Positions 15,183 to 23,962 are shown, counted from the stretch's first letter. The stretch: DNA of 55,061 nt from Pseudomonadota bacterium (GCA_021324655.1 JAJPIP010000020.1:1-55061); one strand, 5' to 3'. Numbers and translations are program-made. The notes: generated by a model not told the origin, from the sequence alone.

Positions 15183-18100
15183 ATGATCCATCTCCATGTC
15201 CACAGCAACTTCAGCTTTCTCGATGGGTCATCATCCCCGGAACGTCTGATCCTCCGGGCCGCCGAGCTCGGGATGTCCGCCCTCGCCCTTACCGACCACG
15301 ACGGCCTCTACGGCGCCGTCCGTTTCCTGCAGGCAGCCAGATCCCAGGGCATCAAACCAATCCTCGGCGCCGAGATGTGTCTGACGTCCGAGGAGGGGCG
15401 CTCCCATCTCGTCCTGCTCGCGCGGAACCGCCAGGGCTACAGTCACCTCTGCCGCATCATCACCAAGGCACAGCTGGATCACCAGGACGATCCGCATATC
15501 ACCCTCGACGATCTTGCTCCCTGGTCGGACGGTCTGACCGCTCTCTCCGGCTGCCGCAAGGGGGAGATTGCACGCCTGATCCGGCAAGGGAAACGGGAAG
15601 AGGCGCAACATGTTGCCCGCCGCTATGCCGAGATCTTCCCTTCCTTCTATATCGAGCTGGAGCATCATCTCCTTCCCGACGACACGCCGTTGGTGGAGGC
15701 GCTCCGTGATGTCGCCGATCGCACCGGCTTACCCTGCGTGATCGCCAACGACGTTCACTATGCCACGCCCGATGGTCACCGCCTGCGCGATGTCATGGCC
15801 TGCATCCAGACCCGCACCACTCTTGACGGCTGGACCGACGTGCGCCATGTCAACGGGGAGTATTACCTCAAGTCGGAGGAGGAGATGCGCGGCGCTTTCC
15901 GCCTCCCGCGGCGTCTCTTCGATCGCTACGTCGCCGCCACGCGCGAGATCGCCGACGCCTGCTCCGTACAATTGTTGGCCGCGTCCTCGCGCCCGCCGGA
16001 CTTTCCCGTCCCGGATGGCGAAACGCCGTTTTCCTATCTCTATCGCCTCTGTCAGGAGGGCGCCGCCCGGCTCTATCGCCCGCTCACGCCGGACGTCAGC
16101 AGCCGGCTGGCCTATGAGCTGGCGGTGATCGAGCAGATGGGACTTGCCTCGTTCTTCCTGTGTGTATGGGATATCGTCCGCTTTTCTCGTGACCAGGGGA
16201 TTCGTTGTGCCGGGCGGGGCTCGGCCGCCGATTCCATCGTCGCCTATGTCCTCGGCATTACCGCCGTCGATCCGCTCGCCAACAATCTCCTCTTCGAGCG
16301 CTTTCTCAATCCGGGGCGTGTCGGCATGCCGGATATCGACATCGACTTCGATTCACGCCGCCGCGACGAGGTCATTGCCTACATTCAGGACCGCTACACG
16401 GCCGAGCACGCCGCGATGGTGGCCAACGTCATCACCTACCGCTCCCGCTCCGCCTTTCGTGACGTGGCCAAGGCGATGGGGCTCTCCCCGTCCGCCATCG
16501 ATCACCTGGCCGCCAAGCTCAGTTATCGCGGAGTGAGCCACATGCGTGAGGAGTTGCAGCTCGCCGGGGTCACCGTCGACGATGTCCCGCGGCTGGCGGA
16601 CTCAGACGCCTCGTCCGGTGAAACTCTTCCTGCCCCCCTTCCCGAGGAGACCTCCTCCCCGGTGCTGGGGCAGATTCTCGACCTATGTGAGGCGCTGGAC
16701 GGCTATCCGCGCCATCTCTCGCTGCATAACGGCGGCATGCTCATCACGGCCGAGCCGCTCACCGATGTCGTTCCGCTGGAATACGCCACCAGCGGTGTCC
16801 GGGTTTGCCAGTTCAACAAGGACGATGTCGAGCAGATGGGGCTGATCAAGTTCGACATTCTCGGTCTCCGCACGCTCTCCATCGTCGACGAGGCGGTGCG
16901 CATGATCAGCGAGACGCGCGGCATCACACTTGACATCGACAGCCTCTCGCTCGATGATCCCGCCGTCTACGACGTCATCTGCTCCTCCCAGACCATCGGC
17001 ATCTTCCAGATCGAGAGCCCCGGTCAGTGGGCCCTGCTGGCCCGCTCTCAGCCCCGTACCTTCGGTGACCTCATCATTCAGATCGCTCTCTTTCGGCCCG
17101 GTCCGTTGCAGGGCGGAATGGTGAACCCCTACGTCGAGCGGCGGCAGGGGAGGGAACCGGTCAGCTATCCCCATCCCAGCCTGGAGGATGCCTTGCGCGA
17201 TACCCTCGGTATCGTCATCTTCCAGGAGCAGGTCCTGCAGGTGGCGCACGATTTCGCCGGGCTCTCCTACGCCCAGGCCGACGATCTCCGCCGCGCTATC
17301 TCGCACTACCGCACCGAAGCGCAGATGGATGTCTCCCGTGAGGCATTCGTCACCAGCGCGGTCCACCTTGGCCGTCCCCGTGAGCTGGCCGAGCAGATCT
17401 ACGAGACGATTACCTATTTCTCGGGCTATGGGTTCTGCCGCAGCCATGCCGCCGCCTTTGCCAAGACGGTCTACCAGACGGCCTTTCTGAAGGTGTATTA
17501 CCCGGCGGAGTTCCTGGCGGCGATCCTCTCCAACGAGCCCTGCTGCTACTACCCGACACAAACCGTCATCGAGGAGGCGCGCAAGTGGGGGATTACCGTT
17601 CTTCCTGTTGACATAAATAGAAGCAGGGCGCGCTACGTCGTGGAACAGGGGAGGATTCGGATGGGATTGCTCCAGGTCAAAGGGCTCTCGGAGGAGGCGG
17701 CGGAGGAGATCGTGACGGCACGAGGACGGCGCCGTTTTGTCTCGCTGGCCGATTGCTGGAAGCGCACCACGGTTGATCGCAAGGTGATGGAGACGCTCAT
17801 TGCCGGCGGCACGTTTGACACGCTGGGTGAAAATCGCCGCACGCTGCTCTGGCAGCTCGAGGAGGTGGTGCGATCGGTGCCGCGCCGGGGTTCTCACCAA
17901 CGTTCCTTGCGCCGCATGCCGGTGATCCGTGTCCCCGAGCTGCCGCCGCTCGACGACCTCGACATCGCCGGGCTGGACTTCACCCTCCTTGACGCGTCCG
18001 CCCGCTACAACGTGATGAGCTTCTACCGGCGGTCGCTGCGCGAGACCGGTGTGCGCTCCATCGGCCAGCTTCAAGTCGCCTCACCCGGCACCAGTGTGCG

Positions 18101-18398
18101 CGTGGCCGGTATCGTCATCAGCCGGCAGCAGCCGCCGACGGCGAAAGGCATGACCTTTCTCGTTCTGTCGGATGAGGAGGGCGAGCTGCCGGTCGCCGTG
18201 TATCCCAACGTCTATGCGGCCCATCGGACCGTCATTAACGGCTCGGCCTCGCTCGTCATCGAGGGGACCATCCAGCGGGAGCGCTTTGTGATTTCCTTGC
18301 TGGCCACACGCCTCTGGCGCCTCGATGAGGTCGCGACCCTCGACCACGTCCCCGATGCCGGGTCAGCTGTCCTCGATCTGCGCGCCGTCGAGAGGTGA
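15183..18398 (+). CDS. dnaE2: Error-prone DNA polymerase III alpha subunit DnaE2/ImuC
   Basis: A 1071-residue C-family polymerase. The PHP domain starts at residue 1 (IHLHVHSNFSFLDG, ALTDHDGL). The catalytic Asp pair is in PDIDIDFD (D384, D386) and the third Asp in KFDILGL (D558). Helix-hairpin-helix and an OB domain (VRVAGIVISRQQPPTAKGMTF) close the protein. It is about 90 residues shorter than replicative DnaE1. The downstream position after an ImuB-like gene and an SOS box marks it as DnaE2, which extends past lesions together with ImuB and causes damage-induced mutation. It is the last gene of the operon; a hairpin at its stop codon separates it from the convergent BON gene. Confidence 0.93.
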   Translation: MIHLHVHSNFSFLDGSSSPERLILRAAELGMSALALTDHDGLYGAVRFLQAARSQGIKPILGAEMCLTSEEGRSHLVLLARNRQGYSHLCRIITKAQLDHQDDPHITLDDLAPWSDGLTALSGCRKGEIARLIRQGKREEAQHVARRYAEIFPSFYIELEHHLLPDDTPLVEALRDVADRTGLPCVIANDVHYATPDGHRLRDVMACIQTRTTLDGWTDVRHVNGEYYLKSEEEMRGAFRLPRRLFDRYVAATREIADACSVQLLAASSRPPDFPVPDGETPFSYLYRLCQEGAARLYRPLTPDVSSRLAYELAVIEQMGLASFFLCVWDIVRFSRDQGIRCAGRGSAADSIVAYVLGITAVDPLANNLLFERFLNPGRVGMPDIDIDFDSRRRDEVIAYIQDRYTAEHAAMVANVITYRSRSAFRDVAKAMGLSPSAIDHLAAKLSYRGVSHMREELQLAGVTVDDVPRLADSDASSGETLPAPLPEETSSPVLGQILDLCEALDGYPRHLSLHNGGMLITAEPLTDVVPLEYATSGVRVCQFNKDDVEQMGLIKFDILGLRTLSIVDEAVRMISETRGITLDIDSLSLDDPAVYDVICSSQTIGIFQIESPGQWALLARSQPRTFGDLIIQIALFRPGPLQGGMVNPYVERRQGREPVSYPHPSLEDALRDTLGIVIFQEQVLQVAHDFAGLSYAQADDLRRAISHYRTEAQMDVSREAFVTSAVHLGRPRELAEQIYETITYFSGYGFCRSHAAAFAKTVYQTAFLKVYYPAEFLAAILSNEPCCYYPTQTVIEEARKWGITVLPVDINRSRARYVVEQGRIRMGLLQVKGLSEEAAEEIVTARGRRRFVSLADCWKRTTVDRKVMETLIAGGTFDTLGENRRTLLWQLEEVVRSVPRRGSHQRSLRRMPVIRVPELPPLDDLDIAGLDFTLLDASARYNVMSFYRRSLRETGVRSIGQLQVASPGTSVRVAGIVISRQQPPTAKGMTFLVLSDEEGELPVAVYPNVYAAHRTVINGSASLVIEGTIQRERFVISLLATRLWRLDEVATLDHVPDAGSAVLDLRAVER

Positions 18399-18418
18399 GG
18401 GACAACCGGCCCCTCACC
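18394..18418. terminator. Terminator-like hairpin between dnaE2 and the BON gene
   Basis: GGTGAGGG (18394-18401) and CCCTCACC (18411-18418) form a perfect 8-bp stem with a 9-base loop. The dnaE2 TGA is inside the left arm. No T-run follows on either strand, so termination efficiency is uncertain. Confidence 0.4.
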
Positions 18419-18430
18419 ATTGGTCGGCCG

Positions 18431-19027
18431 CTACTTGCCGGCGCTGCCCGCGGCCGGCTTCCCCGTCCCGGCCGTGGAGCCGGGAGCCGTCTCGCTCGAA
18501 CCGGACTTGCCCGAGCCGGTTGACTTCGTTGCCGGCCTGCTCCGTGTGCTGGACGTCGGCGTCGACGACTTCGACGCCGCGGCGCTCTGGCCGGCGGTCG
18601 CCGCACCGGACGAACGCCGGCTCCGGATGGCAATGTGATTATGGACATCCCGAACGCCAGGAGCGGTCCAGGCAATGCGCCCAATATGACGTTTTGCCTG
18701 CTTGCCACGGACGTCCCCGCTCAGGGTCACTGTCCCGCCCTCCACCGTCACGTCGACATCGGCGTTGTGCGGCACAACCGGATCGTTATCCAGCGCGTCA
18801 TAGATGAGCGACTCGATTTGATCGTCGGTGAGATCCGCCGCGCCCGTAGAGGGCGTGGTCCACTGGCCTCCCCATGTACCCCAGCCGCGGCCGAATGCCG
18901 GCCCGAATCCGGTGTCGAAGGGAGGTAGCGACCCGTACTGATTGGCGACAGCGTGCATCACTCGGTACGGCCCGGCTCCCCGGCTGCCGTCCGGCCGCAG
19001 ATCTCCAAACTGATCTCCGTTGTCCAT
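18431..19027 (-). CDS. BON-domain protein with low-complexity basic tail
   Basis: About 198 residues. After a Gly/Pro/Trp-rich N-terminal region (FDTGFGPAFGRGWGTWGGQW), a single BON domain spans roughly residues 65-130 (DLTDDQIESLIYDALDNDP, VDVTVEGGTVTLSGDV, AKRHIGRIAWTAPGVRDVHNHIAI). The last 60 residues are a Ser/Thr/Gly/Ala/Lys tail. BON domains usually bind phospholipid surfaces or occur in envelope stress proteins. No signal peptide is visible. The start at 19027 is chosen because AAAGGAG lies seven bases upstream. A 6-bp hairpin (19054-19069) lies in the leader. The partner is unknown. Confidence 0.8.
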   Translation of the reverse strand: MDNGDQFGDLRPDGSRGAGPYRVMHAVANQYGSLPPFDTGFGPAFGRGWGTWGGQWTTPSTGAADLTDDQIESLIYDALDNDPVVPHNADVDVTVEGGTVTLSGDVRGKQAKRHIGRIAWTAPGVRDVHNHIAIRSRRSSGAATAGQSAAASKSSTPTSSTRSRPATKSTGSGKSGSSETAPGSTAGTGKPAAGSAGK

Positions 19028-19128
19028 GCATCCACTCCTTTCGATGCGGCGCTGCTGCCTCACGGCAGCGGCCACATATTGACGTGCAAAATATATGCCG
19101 CCGGGAGACCGATGGGAGGAGGTGAGAC

Positions 19129-19515
19129 CTACGTCAGTGCTTGCCGGACGTGATCGAGGGTCTGACGGGTCGGCGCGTCGAATGCCTCGAATCCTAACGG
19201 CAACCACTCCGCTCCGCGCAGCACGCCCGTGGACTCGGTCCGCACCTCGAGAGTGCCACCCACGACGCGCCCGAGAAACGTGTACCGCGGTCCGGTCATC
19301 CCATGACCGATGCGCTGCGGCGCTTCCACGAACAGGAGCCGGTCCAGCGCCACCTCGAGACCGGTCTCCTCACGCAACTCTCGCACGGCCGCCTGCTCGG
19401 GCGTTTCGGCGGGCTCTATGGCCCCGCCCGGTAGAACCCAGTGCACCCGTCCGTCGCGCTCGTGTCGCGTCATGAGGATCTCGTCGCCGCGCAGGAGGAC
19501 GACCTGTGCCCGCAT
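19129..19515 (-). CDS. Nudix hydrolase
   Basis: A 128-residue single-domain pyrophosphohydrolase. The Nudix box GGAIEPAETPEQAAVRELREETGLEV-type segment is complete (G-x5-E-x7-R-E-L-R-E-E-x-G). MRAQVVLLRGDEILMTRHERDG is the usual first strand, and the box is preceded by HWVLPGG. It would hydrolyse a nucleoside diphosphate linked to X; the substrate is not predictable from sequence. Its ATG overlaps the mnmG stop (TGATG), so it is the second gene of an mnmG operon. Confidence 0.88.
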   Translation of the reverse strand: MRAQVVLLRGDEILMTRHERDGRVHWVLPGGAIEPAETPEQAAVRELREETGLEVALDRLLFVEAPQRIGHGMTGPRYTFLGRVVGGTLEVRTESTGVLRGAEWLPLGFEAFDAPTRQTLDHVRQALT

Positions 19516-21479
19516 CAGACGGGCGCCGTCTCACGTTCCAGTTGGACGAGGAGCATGGCGATGTCGGCCGGCGTGACTCCGCCAATCCGTGCCGCCTGAC
19601 CGACGGTGCGAGGGCGGACGCGTGCCAGGCGCTCACGTGCTTCGCTGCGGAGCCCGGACAGATTCTCGTAGTCCAGAACTTCCGGAATGATGCGGCCCTC
19701 CATGCGCTGCAGCCGCTCCACTGCCGCCTCCTGCTGCCGGAAATAGGAGGCATAGCGCACGCGTGTCTCCACCTCGCGAGCGATATCGCCGTCGACTTCG
19801 GGGACCAGTCCAACCGACGCGAGCATCGCGAGAGTCGCTGCGGGCTGGGCAAGGACCTGAGCCGCCGGCGCTCCGTTGGCCACTGGACGGCATCCGGCTC
19901 CGGTCAGCATCTCGTTGAGAGCGTCGGCGGGCCTGACTTTCGCCTCGTTCAGCAGGGCGATGGTGTCCTCGATTGCGGCCGTTTGCCGGTCGATATCATC
20001 CTTGCGCGTGTCGTCGATCAGCCCGAGCGACCAGCCGAGTCCGGAGAGGCGTTCTTCGGCGTTGTCCTCCCGGAGCAGCAGACGATACTCGGCCTGCGAC
20101 GTGTGCATGCGATACGGCTCGTCCATCTCCTTCGTGACCAGATCGTCGATCAGGACGCCGATGTAGGCCTGATCGCGACGCAGAACGACCGCTTCATCTT
20201 CCCGCGCGCGCCGCGCTGCATTGATGCCTGCCATCAGCCCGAGCGCGGCCGCTTCCTCATAGCCCGTGGTGCCGATGATCTGACCTGCCAGGAAGAGATT
20301 CCGCACCATCTTCGTTTCGAGATGCGGGAATACCTGCGTGCCCGGGAGGTAGTCATATTCGATGGCGTACCCGTAACGCATGATCTCGCAGTGCTGCAGT
20401 GCCGGGATGCTCCGGAGCATGGCGAGCTGGACATCTTCGGGCAGACTCGTGTTCGCGCCCTGCACGTAGATCTCGCGCGTTGACCATCCCTCGGGCTCCA
20501 GGAACAGGTGATGAGCCCCCTTCTCGGCAAAGCGCACGATCTTGGTCTCGATGGACGGACAATAGCGCGGGCCGGCGCTGGTGATGCCGCCGTTGTACAT
20601 GGGGGCGCGACTCAGATTCTCGCGTATGATCCGGTGCGTCTCGTGGTTGGTGTGCACCTCGTAGCAATCCATCTGCTCGCGCCACGGTTCCCCATCGCCC
20701 CGTCCCGGCGCCCCGATCGCCGCCACCGGACTGTACCGGGTGGGAGAAGCAATGCGTCCTTGCCGAAACGCCTGCCGGGCCTCCCAACTCATGAAGAGCG
20801 GAGTTTGCGAACCGGGCTGGACCGTTGTCAGGTCGTACCGGATGGACTTGCCGTCCACGCGCGGTGGTGTGCCCGTCTTGAGCCGCCCGAGCGTGAAGCC
20901 GGCGCGAGCCAGGCTCGACGAGAGATTGTCCGCCGGAAACTCGCCGGCCCGCCCCGCCGGATACGAACGATCACCCTGGATAATGCGTCCCCGCAGAAAG
21001 GTGCCCGTGGTCAGAACCACGGTGCGAGCGCGATAGACCTGTCCGGTGGACGTCACCACACCGGCGACGCTGGGCATGCCACCGTCTGACTCGACAATGA
21101 GGCCGTCGACCGCCGCCTGCTTCACGTCCAGGCCCGTCTGACTCTCGAGCACCTCTTTCATACTCAGACCGTAGGCGCGCTTGTCGCATTGCGCCCGCAG
21201 CGCCTGGACGGCCGGCCCTTTGCTGGTGTTCAACCGGCGGACCTGGATGCTGGTCGCGTCGGTGTTCCGCGCCATTTCTCCGCCCAGCGCGTCGATCTCG
21301 CGCACGAGATGTCCCTTACCTGGCCCCCCGATCGACGGATTGCACGGCATCAACGCCACCGTGTCGAGATTCAACGTGAAGACAGCGGTCCGGCAGCCCA
21401 TGCGTGCGGCGGCGAGAGCAGCCTCGCATCCGGCGTGACCGGTGCCGACGACGATGACGTCGTACTCCGTTTCGAGCAT
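19515..21479 (-). CDS. mnmG: tRNA uridine-5-carboxymethylaminomethyl modification enzyme
   Basis: A 654-residue FAD-binding MnmG (GidA). With MnmE it installs the cmnm5 group on wobble U34 of several tRNAs. The dinucleotide-binding motif VVGTGHAGCEAALAAARMG is at the N-terminus. Family signatures NPSIGGPGKGHLVREIDALGG, KTGTPPRVDGKSI and GQIIGTTGYEEAAALGLMAGINAA are all present, as is the helical C-terminal domain. Length is normal. A TACAAT box lies eight bases upstream of the ATG and no Shine-Dalgarno is seen, so the mRNA may be leaderless. Divergent from the Zn-ribbon Nudix gene. Confidence 0.97.
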   Translation of the reverse strand: MLETEYDVIVVGTGHAGCEAALAAARMGCRTAVFTLNLDTVALMPCNPSIGGPGKGHLVREIDALGGEMARNTDATSIQVRRLNTSKGPAVQALRAQCDKRAYGLSMKEVLESQTGLDVKQAAVDGLIVESDGGMPSVAGVVTSTGQVYRARTVVLTTGTFLRGRIIQGDRSYPAGRAGEFPADNLSSSLARAGFTLGRLKTGTPPRVDGKSIRYDLTTVQPGSQTPLFMSWEARQAFRQGRIASPTRYSPVAAIGAPGRGDGEPWREQMDCYEVHTNHETHRIIRENLSRAPMYNGGITSAGPRYCPSIETKIVRFAEKGAHHLFLEPEGWSTREIYVQGANTSLPEDVQLAMLRSIPALQHCEIMRYGYAIEYDYLPGTQVFPHLETKMVRNLFLAGQIIGTTGYEEAAALGLMAGINAARRAREDEAVVLRRDQAYIGVLIDDLVTKEMDEPYRMHTSQAEYRLLLREDNAEERLSGLGWSLGLIDDTRKDDIDRQTAAIEDTIALLNEAKVRPADALNEMLTGAGCRPVANGAPAAQVLAQPAATLAMLASVGLVPEVDGDIAREVETRVRYASYFRQQEAAVERLQRMEGRIIPEVLDYENLSGLRSEARERLARVRPRTVGQAARIGGVTPADIAMLLVQLERETAPV

Positions 21480-21487
21480 AGTGACCG

Positions 21488-21493
21488 ATTGTA
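21488..21493 (-). promoter_or_regulatory. -10 box (TACAAT) immediately upstream of mnmG
   Basis: Read on the minus strand, TACAAT is separated from the mnmG ATG by eight bases. Transcription would begin at or one to two bases before the start codon. No convincing -35 is seen. Confidence 0.4.
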
Positions 21494-21543
21494 CGATGGG
21501 CTATGAACGCGACCGCGTGCCGGCCGGCACGACAGTGGCAGCG

Positions 21544-22059
21544 ATGACCGTCTCGGCCGGCACCGACTTCTGCCCGGGATGTGGCGGGTCACTGGTCGAG
21601 CAGTTCGTGAGTGCCGAAGGAAGAGACCGCCTGGTCTGCACGCAGTGCGCCCGAATCCACTACGTCAACCCCGCGCCGGTTGCCGGGACCATCCCGGTAT
21701 CGGACGGACGGCTCTGGCTCCTGCAACGGGGCATCGAGCCGCGACTCGGCTACTGGACCTTCCCGGCCGGATTCATGGAGATGGGAGAAACGGTGGAGGA
21801 AGCCGCGTGTCGGGAAACGCGTGAGGAACTCAACCTCGAGGTGCGTCTGCGCGGCCTGATCGGTGTCTACTCGTACGCGACCGGCACGACGATCCACATC
21901 GTCTACGCGGCCGACGCTCTGACTGAGCCATCGGCCGGAGAGGAGACTCTCGCCTTCGCGGCCTTTCTCCCCCAGGAGATCCCCTGGTCCGAACTGGCCT
22001 TCGCGAGCACTCGTGATGCGCTGCAAGATTGGATCCGAGCGGCCCATGGGACGGCTTGA
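21544..22059 (+). CDS. Nudix hydrolase with N-terminal zinc ribbon
   Basis: About 171 residues beginning MTVSAGTDFCPGCGGSL. Two Cys pairs (FCPGCGG, LVCTQCARIHYVNP) form a zinc ribbon ahead of the Nudix domain, as in the NudC-like branch. The Nudix box is GFMEMGETVEEAACRETREELNLEV, with Asn in place of the usual Gly after EE. The arrangement suggests hydrolysis of NADH, ADP-ribose or a related dinucleotide, but the substrate is unproven. The frame is open upstream, with another ATG at 21496; neither has a Shine-Dalgarno, and the later start fits where similarity begins. Divergent from mnmG. Confidence 0.82.
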   Translation: MTVSAGTDFCPGCGGSLVEQFVSAEGRDRLVCTQCARIHYVNPAPVAGTIPVSDGRLWLLQRGIEPRLGYWTFPAGFMEMGETVEEAACRETREELNLEVRLRGLIGVYSYATGTTIHIVYAADALTEPSAGEETLAFAAFLPQEIPWSELAFASTRDALQDWIRAAHGTA

Positions 22060-22139
22060 AATCGTGCGGGGGCGCGGGATGTGCTTGCACGGCCTCGCGC
22101 GACACACTGGTGCGCGGGAGACGCACCCGTCCAAGACTG

Positions 22140-22970
22140 TCAATCGTTCAGCGGCAGCTCGTGCAGTAGCATGGCCTCTTCCCACCCGTCTCCCCCGGCG
22201 AAGCCAAGTTGCGCGAGGACGTTCACGGTCTCCGCATCATGTGCGATCGTGGCACGTATCTCCGTGAGTCCAAGCGCAGCTCCGCGGGACTGCACGAGCC
22301 GCACGGCGTCGGCAACGTCGTCGGGTTGCCCGACGGCGAGTCCGATTCGGGGAGCGCTCCAACGGCGCGTCGCCGACGCGATCACGACGCCTGAGCCCGC
22401 CACGACCACGCAGTGCTGGGAGAGGAGAAGAGCGATCCGCGGCGGCGTTATCCGGTAGGCGGTCCACGCCTCCGTGTAGTACTGGGCGCCCTGCAGGGCG
22501 CGCCACACGGCATCGAAGTCGGCCGGATGGGCCAGGCTCGCGGAGGTCGGGCCATTTATCGCCGGTCCCCGCAGCGGCCGGAAGCGCTCCACGGCACTGA
22601 ATCCGGCCTTCTCGACCAGACGATTGCTTGCCGGATTATCACTCGCCGTGGAGAGCCGTACCGCCGGAGACCCGCTGTCGCGTGCCCACTGAATCCCCGC
22701 ACCTAACAGTGCTCCGGCCACTCCCTGTCCCCGTGCTTCCGGCGCGACGCGGATTCCCTCCAGCCAGGTACTGCCGTCCGGGTGCAGAACCGCGTGCTGC
22801 AGACCGACGGCTCTGCCTTTCGCCTCCGCGACCAGTACCACGCCGTTCGGATCGCGCAGCCACCGATCCCAGACCGACGGAATGTAATCATGTCCCTCCC
22901 AGATCGTTCTCGAAATGTCGAGCATGGCGGCCCGGTCGGACCGGCGAGCGCGCCGGATGCGCGGGCTCAT
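22140..22970 (-). CDS. GNAT-family N-acetyltransferase with extra C-terminal domain
   Basis: About 276 residues. The first 150 are a GNAT domain: IRRARRSDRAAMLDISRTIW, then the acetyl-CoA-binding segment LEGIRVAPEARGQGVAGALLGAGIQWA (motif A, RGQGVA), then NRLVEKAGFSAV. The second half has a weaker, partly GNAT-like pattern (AVRLVQSRGAALGLTEIRATIAHDAETVNVLAQLGFAGG), suggesting a tandem GNAT fold with a degenerate second copy. The acceptor is unknown. The start at 22970 overlaps the aldo/keto reductase stop (ATGA), so the two are one operon. Confidence 0.82.
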   Translation of the reverse strand: MSPRIRRARRSDRAAMLDISRTIWEGHDYIPSVWDRWLRDPNGVVLVAEAKGRAVGLQHAVLHPDGSTWLEGIRVAPEARGQGVAGALLGAGIQWARDSGSPAVRLSTASDNPASNRLVEKAGFSAVERFRPLRGPAINGPTSASLAHPADFDAVWRALQGAQYYTEAWTAYRITPPRIALLLSQHCVVVAGSGVVIASATRRWSAPRIGLAVGQPDDVADAVRLVQSRGAALGLTEIRATIAHDAETVNVLAQLGFAGGDGWEEAMLLHELPLND

Positions 22971-23791
22971 CGCGTGAGCCGGTGCGCCAACCAGGACACC
23001 CTCTCGCGCTCCTCCTCCGGCAGGAACGGCGGATGACCTGCCTGAGCGTTGGACCGAGCTCGCTCCGGCCGCGACGTCGCCGGGATCGTGCAGGTCACGC
23101 GCGGGTCGCTGACGATCCACTTGAGCAGTGCCTGCGGCCACGTCTCAATGCCGTACTCCCGCAGGGGTTCGAGTTCTGGAGCGGGTGGGGATGATCGGAC
23201 GAGGTCTCCCGTTCCGAACGGAGACATTGTGATGACCCCGATGCCGATCTCGCGCGCCAACGGCAGGATCTCCTGCTCCGCCAGAGTGTCTGCCGCGTTG
23301 TATGGGATCTGGATGCTCTGGATCTCCTCCGACTCCATGATGCGCATCATTTCGGGAAAGGATGAGTGCGCATAGTGGGTGATCCCGACGGCGCGGATGT
23401 CGCCTGATTCGCGGAGCCCGCGCAGCAGGGGCAGGTAGGAGCGCCACTCGACCAGATTGTGAATCTGGTATAGATCCACCATGCCTCCGTACCATCGAAG
23501 AGCCCTCTCGATTTGCCGCCGTCCTTCCGCCACGTCGCGTGTCCATACCTTGGTGGCGATGAGGACGTTTCGTCTTCTATCACCCAGGGCGATCGCCAAC
23601 ACCTGCTCGGCATCGCCGTACATCGGCGAAGAATCAAACAATGTGCAGCCGGCGTCGAGAGCAGCCGTCACAACGTCTCGCCGTCTCTCCACCTCCGGCT
23701 CATCGTCCGGCGCGACGTCGAACGTTCGCCACGTGCCCAGGCCGATGACGCCTGGTTCCATGCCTGTCGAATCGAGAGGTCTCTCTTCCAT
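22967..23791 (-). CDS. Aldo/keto reductase
   Basis: About 274 residues with a TIM-barrel NAD(P)H-dependent carbonyl reductase pattern. The catalytic tetrad is visible: Asp and Tyr in LFDSSPMYG, Lys in IATKVWT and His in YQIHNLVEW. The cofactor-binding segment is near ALLKWIVSDPRVTCTIPATSRPERARSN. The substrate is unknown. The start at 23791 was chosen because the similarity GLGTW begins shortly after it. A TACAAT box ends six bases before the ATG and no Shine-Dalgarno is present, so the transcript is probably leaderless. Confidence 0.87.
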   Translation of the reverse strand: MEERPLDSTGMEPGVIGLGTWRTFDVAPDDEPEVERRRDVVTAALDAGCTLFDSSPMYGDAEQVLAIALGDRRRNVLIATKVWTRDVAEGRRQIERALRWYGGMVDLYQIHNLVEWRSYLPLLRGLRESGDIRAVGITHYAHSSFPEMMRIMESEEIQSIQIPYNAADTLAEQEILPLAREIGIGVITMSPFGTGDLVRSSPPAPELEPLREYGIETWPQALLKWIVSDPRVTCTIPATSRPERARSNAQAGHPPFLPEEERERVSWLAHRLTR

Positions 23792-23837
23792 GGCCCGATT
23801 GTAATGAGGTGAGGTCGCGCGCGGCGGCCGGCTGACA

Positions 23838-23843
23838 TACAAT
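23838..23843 (+). promoter_or_regulatory. Probable -10 box (TACAAT) of the pyrB leader
   Basis: TACAAT on the plus strand would start transcription near 23850, giving a leader of about 113 bases before pyrB. No good -35 is visible. No plus-strand gene lies upstream within 1.5 kb, so some promoter is needed here. Confidence 0.4.
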
Positions 23844-23889
23844 GGGAACGACGTACAGACGGGCTGCGCGGCAGCTCGCACGAGGACGC

Positions 23890-23952
23890 ATGTCGTGGAA
23901 TCACGGACCGATAGAAGATGGCAGGGAGGCTAGGTGCCTCCTTTTTTTGTGA
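23890..23952 (+). CDS. Candidate pyrB leader peptide (20 residues)
   Basis: The reading frame MSWNHGPIEDGREARCLLFL followed by TGA runs through both arms and the T-run of the terminator at 23925-23948. It stops ten bases before the pyrB ATG. GAGG lies four bases ahead of its ATG. This matches the layout of the Escherichia coli pyrBI leader, where a ribosome close behind RNA polymerase opens the terminator. An upstream hairpin, CACGA (23879-23883) with TCGTG (23893-23897), covers the start codon. Expression is unproven, and a 20-codon frame can occur by chance. Confidence 0.35.
   Translation: MSWNHGPIEDGREARCLLFL
23925..23948 (+). terminator. Intrinsic terminator/attenuator in the pyrB leader
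   Basis: GGAGGC (23925-23930), loop TAGGT, GCCTCC (23936-23941), then seven T (23942-23948). It sits 14 bases before the pyrB ATG. The gene upstream is on the opposite strand, so it cannot be the terminator of a preceding plus-strand gene and most likely attenuates pyrB. Confidence 0.75.
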
Positions 23953-23962
23953 GGTGGACTGA

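Noticed and set aside
16683-18074. Open frame of 463 codons on the minus strand opposite dnaE2
   Set aside because: Antisense shadow of dnaE2 with no domain and no ribosome-binding site.
22060-22139. Small RNA or terminator in the gap between the Zn-ribbon Nudix and GNAT genes
   Set aside because: Some GC-rich self-complementarity, but no continuous stem of six pairs with a T-run and no promoter-like sequence.
23915-23940. PyrR-binding-like GGGAGGCT motif in the pyrB leader
   Set aside because: It resembles the GAGGCU loop of PyrR sites, but the same bases form the terminator stem, the flanking consensus is incomplete and no pyrR gene is in the window. Kept only as an alternative to the leader-peptide model.
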